Shown here piece by piece: positions 16,964 to 24,370 of a stretch of 64,000 nucleotides of DNA. The stretch is taken from assembly GCA_964485815.1 (NCBI GenBank), contig CAZAJX010000002.1, positions 22,074-86,073 of the forward strand, in the 5' to 3' direction. Every line of letters begins with the position of its first letter. Positions within the stretch are counted from its first letter, which is position 1. Source of the stretch: SFLA01 sp964485815 (GTDB taxonomy: Bacteria > Bacillota > Clostridia > Oscillospirales > CAG-382). A model generated the notes under the pieces. The model searched no databases. It worked only from the letters and a program-made list of their open reading frames with translations, and was not told where the DNA came from. The position numbers were made by a program, and so were the translations under genes.

Positions 16964-16992
16964 ATTATACCACAAAACCCAATTCAAGTAAA
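16964..16992 (-). promoter_or_regulatory. Promoter of the flippase-phosphoesterase-gltA operon
   Basis: Minus strand TTTACT (16992-16987), 17-bp spacer, TATAAT (16969-16964). Confidence 0.6.
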
Positions 16993-17010
16993 CAATTTTT
17001 AATTAAAGTC

Positions 17011-17039
17011 TTTACAAATTGAAAATAATTTGTTAAAAT
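17011..17039 (+). promoter_or_regulatory. oadB operon promoter
   Basis: TTTACA (17011-17016), 17-bp spacer, TAAAAT (17034-17039). Transcription from about 17046 gives a leader near 150 nt before the oadB start. Confidence 0.55.
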
Positions 17040-17045
17040 TACACC

Positions 17046-17185
17046 ATAAATTTATAAAACAGCAAGCGGCGAAAGCCGTTGCCTGCAAGGTTTGCCCCAA
17101 AAGAACTTGCAGTCATTAAATTGCAAGACTTTTATCGTCGTTCCAAAAGGCGATACAGGTCTATTTTTATGTTTAAAAAAGGAGA
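17046..17185 (+). ncRNA. Structured 5' leader of oadB, possible riboswitch
   Basis: Three successive stems are visible: GCAA-G-CGGC with GAAA tetraloop and GCCGTTGC (about 17062-17083); CTGCAAG with CTTGCAG, perfect 7 bp around a 16-nt loop (about 17083-17113); and AGAC...TATCGTC with GGCGATA...GTCT (about 17127-17163). The leader ends at the AAGGAG ribosome site. I cannot match it to a riboswitch class I know. An in-frame ATG at 17079 lies inside it, but translation from there would give a basic, unlikely extension. Confidence 0.5.
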
Positions 17186-17195
17186 CGTGATTGTT

Positions 17196-18341
17196 TTGGC
17201 ATTTTTTTTGGAAAACATGAAGTTCGTTTACGAAAATGCAGTTAGTATCGTAAAAGAACAGCCCGGTATGATAGCCATGTGGGTGATTGGCGGTTTCTTG
17301 ATCTTCCTCGCTATCAAGTTTGATATGGAGCCTACCCTGCTTCTTCCCATGGGCTTTGGAGCTATATTGGTTAACCTGCCCATCGCAGGAGCACCTGAAG
17401 TTATTGAGATGCTTTACGGCGCAACCATTGAAAACGAATTATTGCCCTTGCTTCTGTTTATCGGTATCGGTGCAATGATCGACTTTGGTCCTTTGCTTTC
17501 CAATCCCAAGCTTATGCTGTTCGGCGCATCCGCACAGTTCGGTATATTTATAACCCTTTTCCTTGCTGCTCTGCTCGGCGACCTCGGTCTGTTTGGCGAA
17601 GGATTCCTTATCACCGATGCTGCTTCTATCGCAATTATCGGTGCTGCTGACGGTCCTACCAGTATTTTCGTTGCAGGTCAGTTCGGAACCAAGTATATCG
17701 GCGCTATCATAGTTGCTGCATACTCCTATATGGCTCTCGTCCCTATCGTTCAGCCTCCCGTTATCAAGCTTCTCACCACCAAGAAGGAAAGACTTATACG
17801 TATGGAATACTCCCCCAAAGGTGTTTCCAGAAAGACTCGTATTCTCTTCCCCATCATCGTAACTATAGTTGTTGGTCTTATCGCTCCCGAGTGTGTTTCC
17901 CTCATAGGCTTCCTTATGTTCGGTAACCTTATCCGTGAGTGCGGCAGACTTGATTCTCTTTCTGATACCGCACAGAAGGTGCTTGCAAACCTGGTAACTC
18001 TGCTTCTCGGTATTACCGTTGCATTCACTATGAAGGCATCTGACTTCCTCCGTTGGGATACTCTTATCGTTATCGGTCTTGGTCTGTTTGCGTTTATCTT
18101 TGATACCGCAGGCGGCGTATTGTTCGCTAAGTTCCTCAACCTCTTCACCAAGAAGAAGGTTAACCCCATGATCGGTGCTGCAGGTATTTCCGCATTCCCT
18201 ATGTCTGCACGTGTTGTTCACAAGCTCGGTCTTAAAGAAGATCCTCATAACTTCCTGCTTATGCACTCTATCGGTGTTAACGTTTCCGGTCAGGTTGCAT
18301 CCGTTATCGCAGGCGGTATTATACTCAGCATTTTAGGTTAA
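17196..18341 (+). CDS. oadB: Sodium-pump decarboxylase beta subunit
   Basis: Membrane subunit that couples decarboxylation of a carboxybiotin to sodium export. The protein (381 residues from the proposed TTG) has the OadB landmarks: LAIKFDMEPTLLLPMGFGAI, IGIGAMIDFGPLLSNP, ITDAASIAIIGAADGPTSIF (the conserved Asp region), and SAFPMSARVVHKLG with a final NVSGQVASVIAGG. About ten TM segments. The start is uncertain: TTG 17196 is 11 bases after AAGGAG, GTG 17187 only 2 bases. The biotin carrier and carboxyltransferase are not in this window; the gamma-like gene follows 15 bases later. Confidence 0.92.
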   Translation: MAFFLENMKFVYENAVSIVKEQPGMIAMWVIGGFLIFLAIKFDMEPTLLLPMGFGAILVNLPIAGAPEVIEMLYGATIENELLPLLLFIGIGAMIDFGPLLSNPKLMLFGASAQFGIFITLFLAALLGDLGLFGEGFLITDAASIAIIGAADGPTSIFVAGQFGTKYIGAIIVAAYSYMALVPIVQPPVIKLLTTKKERLIRMEYSPKGVSRKTRILFPIIVTIVVGLIAPECVSLIGFLMFGNLIRECGRLDSLSDTAQKVLANLVTLLLGITVAFTMKASDFLRWDTLIVIGLGLFAFIFDTAGGVLFAKFLNLFTKKKVNPMIGAAGISAFPMSARVVHKLGLKEDPHNFLLMHSIGVNVSGQVASVIAGGIILSILG

Positions 18342-18356
18342 AGAGGAGGATTTATA

Positions 18357-18668
18357 ATGAAAAAGATTATTTCTGTTTTACTTATTACCGTATTCCTCTT
18401 TTCCGTTCTTACCGCAATCAACGTTCCCGTTTTTGCTGAAGGCAGCGCAGACGTTTCTGTGAATGAGGAAAGCGACGTTTTGGTTGATGAAAACAACAGC
18501 GAAGACGTTTCCGTGAACGAAGAAAACGATGAAGAGAAAGGCAAGTTTGATAATACTATGCAGTCCCTCACCATTATGGGATTCGGTATGGTTGGTATCT
18601 TCCTTGTAACCGCAATTATCGTTTGCTTTATGTATCTGCTTACCCTTTTCAAGGATAAGAAAGACTAA
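18357..18668 (+). CDS. OadG-like gamma subunit with signal peptide and acidic linker
   Basis: 103 residues. The C-terminal 35 residues (MGFGMVGIFLVTAIIVCFMY, then LLTLFKDKKD) look like the single TM helix of sodium-pump decarboxylase gamma chains. The N-terminal 26 residues are a second hydrophobic segment resembling a signal peptide (VLLITVFLFSVLTAINVPVFA), followed by a linker rich in Asp/Glu containing DVSVNEE twice. Usual OadG lacks this N-terminal part. RBS AGAGGAGG precedes ATG 18357. A terminator follows, so oadB and this gene form a complete unit. Confidence 0.75.
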   Translation: MKKIISVLLITVFLFSVLTAINVPVFAEGSADVSVNEESDVLVDENNSEDVSVNEENDEEKGKFDNTMQSLTIMGFGMVGIFLVTAIIVCFMYLLTLFKDKKD

Positions 18669-18673
18669 AACCT

Positions 18674-18710
18674 ATGCCGATACGCTTTAAAACGTATCGG
18701 CATTATTTTT
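18674..18710 (+). terminator. Terminator of the oadB operon
   Basis: ATGCCGATACG (18674-18684) pairs with CGTATCGGCAT (18693-18703), followed by TATTTTT. Confidence 0.9.
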
Positions 18711-18730
18711 ACAAAATTTGCCCATATATC

Positions 18731-18759
18731 TTGAAAAACATAAAAGAATGTGTTAAAAT
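18731..18759 (+). promoter_or_regulatory. nagB promoter
   Basis: TTGAAA (18731-18736), 17-bp spacer, TAAAAT (18754-18759), leading to a short untranslated leader before nagB. Confidence 0.6.
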
Positions 18760-18800
18760 CCAATTTGTAAATTCAAACATAAACGGAGGAAACTTTTGTT

Positions 18801-19523
18801 ATGAAAATTATTGTTTGCGAAAACTACGAAGAAATGTCCAAAGCGGGCGCAGAGATAATCGCTGAAACCATAAAGGCTAACCCTTCCTGCGTACTCGGTC
18901 TTGCTACCGGTTCTACTCCCGTAGGTATGTACAAGTGCCTTTCCGCTATGAACAAAGCAGGTGAGATCACCTTTAAGGACGTTACTTCTTATAACCTTGA
19001 TGAATATTATCCCCTCGCTCCCGATCACGATCAGAGCTACCGTTACTTTATGAACCACAATCTGTTCGATCACATAGATATCGACAAGGCTAACACCAAC
19101 GTACCCAACGGTCTTGCGGAAGATCCCGCAGCTATGGGTAAGGCTTATGACGAAGCTATCAAGGCTGCAGGCGGTATCGACCTTCAGGTTCTCGGCCTCG
19201 GCCCCAACGGTCACATCGCTTTCAACGAGCCCGAAGACGAGCTTTACGTTGGTACTCACCTCACCGGTCTTACCGACAGCACTATCGAAGCTAACTCCCG
19301 TTTCTTTGCTTCAAAGGCAGACGTTCCCACTCAGGCGGTTACTATGGGTATCGGCTCCATTATGCAGGCAAAGAAGATCATCGTTCTTGCAAGCGGCAAG
19401 GGCAAGCACAACGTTATTGTTAAGATGCAGGATGACCGTATCACCACCCAGTGCCCCGCTACCCTTCTCAAGGTTCACCCTGACGTTGTTCTTATCTGCG
19501 ATAAAGACGCTTACAACGGTTAA
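18801..19523 (+). CDS. nagB: Glucosamine-6-phosphate deaminase
   Basis: Converts glucosamine-6-phosphate to fructose-6-phosphate and ammonia, the last step of amino-sugar catabolism. The 240-residue protein carries LGLATGSTPVGMY (phosphate loop), SYNLDEYYPL with the catalytic Asp, LGLGPNGHIAFNEP with the catalytic His, and SGKGKHNVI. ATG 18801 follows GGAGG with a long 11-base spacing. It is monocistronic, with its own promoter and a bidirectional terminator. It matches the GH20 hexosaminidase elsewhere in the window functionally. Confidence 0.96.
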   Translation: MKIIVCENYEEMSKAGAEIIAETIKANPSCVLGLATGSTPVGMYKCLSAMNKAGEITFKDVTSYNLDEYYPLAPDHDQSYRYFMNHNLFDHIDIDKANTNVPNGLAEDPAAMGKAYDEAIKAAGGIDLQVLGLGPNGHIAFNEPEDELYVGTHLTGLTDSTIEANSRFFASKADVPTQAVTMGIGSIMQAKKIIVLASGKGKHNVIVKMQDDRITTQCPATLLKVHPDVVLICDKDAYNG

Positions 19524-19538
19524 TTACTTAAAATTCAA

Positions 19539-19573
19539 AATAGCCTATGAATTTTTACGATTCATAGGCTATT
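19539..19573. terminator. Bidirectional terminator between nagB and the convergent operon
   Basis: AATAGCCTATGAAT (19539-19552) pairs with ATTCATAGGCTATT (19560-19573); a 14-bp stem with a 7-base loop. It is followed by TATATTAT on the plus strand and by TTTGAATTTT on the minus strand. Confidence 0.8.
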
Positions 19574-19577
19574 TATA

Positions 19578-19745
19578 TTATCTCAAAACAGAATATCCTG
19601 TAGAGCCGGATACGTTGCCTACGTTACTGTCAGTAGAACCGCCGTTCCAATCCGCAGCAAAGACAGGAGCAAGCTCCGGGACCAACAAGGTAGACACTAA
19701 AAGAAGTGAAACAACAAAACGAAAGCCTTTTCTTATTCGTTTCAT
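19578..19745 (-). CDS. Short secreted peptide or truncated surface protein N-terminus, 55 residues
   Basis: The ORF encodes a classical signal peptide (KGFRFVVSLLLVSTLLVPEL followed by APVFAA) and only about 25 further residues beginning DWNGGSTDSN, rich in Gly and Ser, ending SGYSVLR-like (GSTGYSVLR). Large clostridial surface proteins begin in this way, so it may be the surviving N-terminus of a deleted gene; it could also be a small secreted peptide. It begins 15 bases after the lipoprotein stop with a weak ribosome site (AAGGCGGTG) and ends against the terminator. Confidence 0.55.
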   Translation of the reverse strand: MKRIRKGFRFVVSLLLVSTLLVPELAPVFAADWNGGSTDSNVGNVSGSTGYSVLR

Positions 19746-19760
19746 CTGTTATACACCGCC

Positions 19761-20738
19761 TTATTCATCACAAGTATGACATTCAAGCGCTTTGCAAAAT
19801 TCACCGCATTTAGGACAATTGGTGTCTTGCAGAAAACGAACACAAGTGCCGTTTTCTCCTTGGCCGCCTTTACGTTTGCCGCAATGAGAACAGTACTGGC
19901 TGATATAAAAATCATATACCCTTTCTGCAGTATATATTCTTTTGGTGGTCGAGCACACGAAAGTGCCATCACCCCTGGCGGTAAATGTGCGAGTGTTTGT
20001 AAGTTCGAGCACTATAGTCTCGCCGGCCGCCATGTCTTCGAGGTCTTTTAAAGTCAGAGCTTTAACAGCCTCTTCATAAGAGTCTACCGACTCCTGCTTG
20101 CCGTTGATGACAATATCCACAGGCGTATCACCGGTTACCACTTCTTTTTCGTCACCGCAATGCTTGCACTTTCCGTTTTCATAGGAATGTGCGGTAACGC
20201 TGCCTGCCGTCTGACCGCAGGTTTTACACGTCTGGGGAGCAAGACAAGTCGCAGACGCCCAATCGTGGTCGTTTGCTTCGCCTTCAATTGCTCCACAATC
20301 CTTACAGGTCTTAGGAGCCGTGCAGGTTGCGTTCTTCCACGTGTGCGTGTGGGTAGGCTTAGCATCTTCTGCCTTTGAGGTTTCTTCGTTTTTGGAAGTC
20401 TCCTCTACCTTGCTCTCCTCCGCAGGCTTACTTACCTCGTCGGGCCGAGAAGCCTCTTCCTTGGAAGTCTCATTAGGCTTAGGTGTGGTGCTGTTGTCCT
20501 GCTCTTTCGAAACCTCATCGGAAGGTTCGTCAGAAAGCTCATCGGAAGGTTCGTCAGAACTGTCGCTTTCCTCGGAGGTGTCCTTCGAAGCATCGGAAGT
20601 GTCCGCTGACGCATCCGCTTCCGCAGAAGTCTCGGAAGTATCCGATACTTCATCTTCGTCTAAGTTAGTACAGCTAACGAATATGAATGCAGTGAGCGTG
20701 AAAGTAAAAATAAAAAAAAGGGAAACAAATTTATTCAT
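19761..20738 (-). CDS. Lipoprotein with acidic linker and Cys-rich zinc-ribbon-like repeats
   Basis: 325 residues. A lipoprotein signal ends in IFVSC (Cys23), followed by about 100 residues of Ser/Glu/Asp/Thr-rich low-complexity linker with repeats such as SDEPSDE. Residues about 130-200 hold three copies of a CxxCG-containing motif (TCTAPKTCKDCGAIEG, TCLAPQTCKTCGQTAG, GKCKHCG), as in extracellular cell-wall proteins of Clostridia. The C-terminus has further CSHCGKRKG, CPKCGEFC and CHTC pairs. Metal binding outside the cell is likely; the function is unknown. It lies 46 bases downstream of a GNAT gene and upstream of the 55-residue ORF. Confidence 0.75.
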   Translation of the reverse strand: MNKFVSLFFIFTFTLTAFIFVSCTNLDEDEVSDTSETSAEADASADTSDASKDTSEESDSSDEPSDELSDEPSDEVSKEQDNSTTPKPNETSKEEASRPDEVSKPAEESKVEETSKNEETSKAEDAKPTHTHTWKNATCTAPKTCKDCGAIEGEANDHDWASATCLAPQTCKTCGQTAGSVTAHSYENGKCKHCGDEKEVVTGDTPVDIVINGKQESVDSYEEAVKALTLKDLEDMAAGETIVLELTNTRTFTARGDGTFVCSTTKRIYTAERVYDFYISQYCSHCGKRKGGQGENGTCVRFLQDTNCPKCGEFCKALECHTCDE

Positions 20739-20784
20739 ATAAACTCCTGTCCATAGCGCTTATAAAATATACTTGTATTTCATA

Positions 20785-21252
20785 TTACAACTTTTTCTCC
20801 ATTATTTGCTTTTGAGTGGTCATACCGCATTTTTGGTAAAAGCCGGTGGCGCTGCCGTCAAAATTCCAGACGTTGAGTTCAAAGGAATCACAACCCAGAT
20901 CTTTTGCATAAGCGAACAGATATTCCATAAATCCGTTTCCTGCGCCTTTTCCGCGGGTGGCGGGAAGAACATACAGATCGTCAAGATAAAATATTTTGCG
21001 GTCTTTTAAAACCGGATCGTTTTTGATCTTGTTATAATAACAAATTGCATAGCCGAGTTTTTCTCCCTGTTCTTCCGCGACAAAGATATGTATATCTTTT
21101 TCATCCAGCATTTTTTCTATATCAAGGGCTGTATATTTTCCGCCGCAATTTTTAAATATGTCTTCCCTGCCTCTCGCGTGGAGAGAAAGGATATCTTTTA
21201 AACATTCGGCGATAAACAAGCTATCGGATTTAAGCGCTTTTCTATATAACAT
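20785..21252 (-). CDS. GNAT family N-acetyltransferase
   Basis: 155 residues of GNAT fold: an N-terminal LYRKALKSDSLFIAEC, LGYAICYYNK, the strand IFYLDDLYVLPATRGKGAGN holding the acetyl-CoA-binding RGKGAG loop, and LNVWNFDGSATGFYQKCGM. This combination is like spermidine/diamine or small-molecule acetyltransferases, but substrate is not proven. The ATG at 21252 follows AGAGG at 9-base spacing and is preferred to the one 24 bases upstream. Confidence 0.85.
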   Translation of the reverse strand: MLYRKALKSDSLFIAECLKDILSLHARGREDIFKNCGGKYTALDIEKMLDEKDIHIFVAEEQGEKLGYAICYYNKIKNDPVLKDRKIFYLDDLYVLPATRGKGAGNGFMEYLFAYAKDLGCDSFELNVWNFDGSATGFYQKCGMTTQKQIMEKKL

Positions 21253-21298
21253 TTCACAAGACCTCTTTTCGTACACATTATAACACTTAAATTTGTTA

Positions 21299-21327
21299 TT
21301 GACAACCCCCGAAAAAGGATATAAAAT
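21299..21327 (+). promoter_or_regulatory. Promoter of the GH2 gene
   Basis: TTGACA (21299-21304), 17-bp spacer, TAAAAT (21322-21327). Confidence 0.7.
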
Positions 21328-21356
21328 AAAAACAACAAATAAAGGAGTAATGTTTT

Positions 21357-23045
21357 ATGGTTATTAACAAGATACCCAGAGCAGAGCATCCCAACCCTAT
21401 GTGCGTAAGAGATAGCTGGCACAACCTTAACGGTGTTTGGGAATGTGCGATAGATAATGAAAAAACGCTTGATAAAAACAGCGTTTTTTCTCTTAAAATA
21501 AATGTTCCCTTTGCGCCGGAGAGCTCGCTTTCGGGAATCGGAATTACGGATTTTATAAAAAGAATATGGTACCGCCGCACGCTTAATATAAATCTTGACC
21601 ACAATATGCGTTCACTTTTACATTTCGGTGCGTGTGATTACGAAACTACGGTATGGATCAACGATACACAGCTTGAAAAGCACTATGGCGGACAATCCTC
21701 CTTTACATACGATATAACCGAATATTTAAAGGAGGGAGAAAACGTTATTACTGTCTGTGCGGACGATGATACCTGCTCACCCTACCAGCCCAGCGGAAAG
21801 CAATCTATGAAGCCCGAATCCCACGGTTGTTATTATACCCGCACCACGGGTATATGGCAGACGGTATGGATGGAGTTTGTTCCCGAAAAATACCTTCATT
21901 CCTTTAAGTTTTATCCCGATGCGGCTAACGGAAAAGTGCGCGTTGAGGTGGTAGCCGATGATGAAGTTGAGGTTAAACTTTATTGGCACGGAAGACTTTG
22001 CGGTTACGGCAAAGGAAAAGACGTTTTTGAAATCACCTTAACCGAGGTTCACTTTTGGGAGATCGGTAAAGGCGGAGTTTATTACGCTACCATAAGATGC
22101 GGTAAAGACAAGGTGCTTTCTTATTTCGGCATCCGCAGTACCGAATTCAGGGACGGAAAGTATCTGTTCAACGGCGAGAGCGTATTCCAGCGTCTTGTGC
22201 TTGACCAAGGCTTTTATCCCGACGGAATATACACCGCCCCCACCCGCGAGGCTTTGGAAAATGATATACTGATATCCAAAAAATGCGGTTTTAACGGCGC
22301 AAGATTGCACCAAAAGGTGTTTGAGCCCTTATTCCTCTATATCTGCGATATGCAGGGATATATCGTCTGGGGAGAATATCCCAGCTGGGGCATAAGCATT
22401 GCCGACGATAAAGGAAAAGATATTCTGATCAATGAATGGAAGCAGATCATTGACAGAGATTTTAACCATCCTTCCATTATCGGCTGGTGTCCTCTTAACG
22501 AAACTATGTATGATCCGATGAATGATCAGAACGCAGGAGAAAAGCAAGGGGACAACACAAAGGAAGTATACCATTTTACCAAGGAATATGACCCTACCCG
22601 TCCCTGCATAGACGCCAGCGGCGGAATACATTACGAAACCGATTGCTACGATCTTCACGATTACGAGCAGAATCCCGAGGTATATGGCGAAAGATACGAT
22701 GCGTTCGCTGAAAACGCTCCTCTTTACGACGTTTATGCCGGCAGGCAAAATTATGACGGTACGCTTCCCGTGTTTATGAGCGAATACGGCGGAACTGCTG
22801 TTAATCCTGAAGAGGGTGCATGGGGATACGGTAACTGTGCAGGCAGTGACGCAGAGCTTGTTGAACGCTTTTCCGCGCTTACCGACGTGCTGATGCGTAA
22901 CAAGCGCATTTGCGGTCTTTGCTATACACAGCTTTATGACATTGAGCAGGAGCGCAACGGGCTTTATACCTATGACAGACGGCCCAAAGCCGATCCCGAA
23001 TTGTTTAAAAACGCTTTAAACAAAAAGGCGGCAATAGAAGAATAA
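21357..23045 (+). CDS. Glycoside hydrolase family 2 (beta-galactosidase/glucuronidase-like)
   Basis: 562 residues with the three GH2 core domains: a jelly-roll sugar-binding domain (1-175; WYRRTLNI, GACDYETTVWIND), an Ig-like domain (175-260), and a TIM barrel. The acid/base is Glu382 in GWCPLNETMYD and the likely nucleophile Glu476 in MSEYGGT. There is no signal peptide, so it acts on imported oligosaccharides. It is much shorter than LacZ and lacks C-terminal extra domains. ATG 21357 follows AAAGGAG. Sugar specificity cannot be assigned. Confidence 0.9.
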   Translation: MVINKIPRAEHPNPMCVRDSWHNLNGVWECAIDNEKTLDKNSVFSLKINVPFAPESSLSGIGITDFIKRIWYRRTLNINLDHNMRSLLHFGACDYETTVWINDTQLEKHYGGQSSFTYDITEYLKEGENVITVCADDDTCSPYQPSGKQSMKPESHGCYYTRTTGIWQTVWMEFVPEKYLHSFKFYPDAANGKVRVEVVADDEVEVKLYWHGRLCGYGKGKDVFEITLTEVHFWEIGKGGVYYATIRCGKDKVLSYFGIRSTEFRDGKYLFNGESVFQRLVLDQGFYPDGIYTAPTREALENDILISKKCGFNGARLHQKVFEPLFLYICDMQGYIVWGEYPSWGISIADDKGKDILINEWKQIIDRDFNHPSIIGWCPLNETMYDPMNDQNAGEKQGDNTKEVYHFTKEYDPTRPCIDASGGIHYETDCYDLHDYEQNPEVYGERYDAFAENAPLYDVYAGRQNYDGTLPVFMSEYGGTAVNPEEGAWGYGNCAGSDAELVERFSALTDVLMRNKRICGLCYTQLYDIEQERNGLYTYDRRPKADPELFKNALNKKAAIEE

Positions 23046-23054
23046 CAAAAAGAA

Positions 23055-23092
23055 AGAGAGAAAACGCGATGTTTTCTCTCTATTTTTATTTT
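23055..23092 (+). terminator. Terminator of the GH2 gene
   Basis: AGAGAGAAAAC (23055-23065) pairs with GTTTTCTCTCT (23071-23081) around GCGAT, followed by ATTTTTATTTT. Confidence 0.85.
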
Positions 23093-23099
23093 GAATAAA

Positions 23100-24344
23100 T
23101 TACTGCTGATTCTGTGCCATAAGGTCTTTTATAGCTTCGTCAATTCTGTGAGCAACCTTTACGAAATCTTCTGCGGTAAAGCCGCGGGTGGTTTCGGGAG
23201 CAGTACCGATACGTATACCGCTGGTTTCATAAGCGGAACGCTTTTCACCGGGAACACAGTTACGGTTAAGGATTATACCGCGTCTTTCAAGCTCGTTCTG
23301 AACAGCAAGACCGGATACGTTGTTGGGAGTAAGGTCAACGAGGAACAAATGGTTATCAGTTCCGCCGGTAACTACCTTGTAACCCATCTTGATAAACTCA
23401 TCGCACATTGCTTTGCAGTTTGAAACTACGTTTTCGATATAGGTCTTATATTCGGGCTTAAGACATTCGACAGCGCTTACAGCCTTACCTGCGATAACGT
23501 GCTGCAAAGGACCGCCCTGAGTGCCTGGGAATGCCGCGCTGTCGATCTTCTTCGCATATTCTTTCTTAGCAAAGGTAAGACCGCCGCGTGCGCCGCGAAG
23601 AGTTTTATGGGTAGTAAGAGTAACAACGTCGCAAACACCGAAGGGTGTGGGATGCACACCTGCAACGACAAGACCTGCGATATGAGCAATATCCGCCATA
23701 AAGAATACGGGGTTGCCGGTTTCTGCGGTATATTCATCAATAATGCTTCTGATACGTGCAAAATCAATAATACGGGAATAAGAGCTTGCACCTGCAACGA
23801 CCAGCTTGGGATTGTGCTGACGAAGCTTTGCGGCGATATCTTCATACATAATGAAGCCGTTTTCATCAACCTCGTAATGAACGAAGTTATAAAGCTTGCC
23901 GCTGTTGTTTACGGGAGAGCCGTGGGTAAGATGTCCGCCGTTGGCGAGGGACATACTGAGAACGGTATCACCTTTGGTAAGAAATGCGGTATATGCGGTA
24001 AAGTTTGCCTGAGAGCCGCTGTGGGGTTGTACGTTAACGTGATAAGTATCGGTTACACCGAATACCTCGAGCCACTTTTCACGGCAGAAAAGCTCCATTT
24101 CGTCTACTACGGTGCAACCGCTGTAGTAACGCTTGCCAACCATTCCCTCGGAATATTTGTTGGTAAGGCAGCTTCCGGTCGCAGCCATAACAGCCGCGCT
24201 GGTAAAGTTTTCACTGGCGATAAGACAAACGTTATCGCGCTGACGCTCAAGCTCTTTATTTATGATTGCGGCAACCTCGGGAGAGGAAGCGGCAACAGTT
24301 TCGGTTACGCTTGAAAGATAATTAAGATCGGTTTTGCTATACAT
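23100..24344 (-). CDS. glyA: Serine hydroxymethyltransferase
   Basis: PLP enzyme converting serine and tetrahydrofolate to glycine and 5,10-methylene-THF. The 414-residue protein has NVQPHSGSQANF, GDTVLSMSLANGGHLTHGSP in part, FMADIAHIAGLVVAG, and the PLP-Lys motif VVTLTTHKTLRGARGG. The ATG at 24344 follows CGGAGGTTAAA. It is 26 bases after guaB on the same strand, giving a purine/one-carbon operon guaB-glyA. Confidence 0.97.
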   Translation of the reverse strand: MYSKTDLNYLSSVTETVAASSPEVAAIINKELERQRDNVCLIASENFTSAAVMAATGSCLTNKYSEGMVGKRYYSGCTVVDEMELFCREKWLEVFGVTDTYHVNVQPHSGSQANFTAYTAFLTKGDTVLSMSLANGGHLTHGSPVNNSGKLYNFVHYEVDENGFIMYEDIAAKLRQHNPKLVVAGASSYSRIIDFARIRSIIDEYTAETGNPVFFMADIAHIAGLVVAGVHPTPFGVCDVVTLTTHKTLRGARGGLTFAKKEYAKKIDSAAFPGTQGGPLQHVIAGKAVSAVECLKPEYKTYIENVVSNCKAMCDEFIKMGYKVVTGGTDNHLFLVDLTPNNVSGLAVQNELERRGIILNRNCVPGEKRSAYETSGIRIGTAPETTRGFTAEDFVKVAHRIDEAIKDLMAQNQQ

Positions 24345-24370
24345 TTTAACCTCCGTGGGAAAAGAGAAAC

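Noticed and set aside
17046..17185. oadB leader as a c-di-GMP (GEMM) or TPP riboswitch
   Set aside because: The conserved core strings of these classes are not present in the order needed.
17079..17195. N-terminal extension of OadB beginning at ATG 17079
   Set aside because: It would translate through three stable stems, is strongly basic and ends at a good ribosome site in front of the family start.
17439..18266. Long ORF (275 codons) antisense to oadB
   Set aside because: It lies wholly within a clear oadB gene in the opposite direction, has biased codons from the membrane-protein complement, and no ribosome site or promoter.
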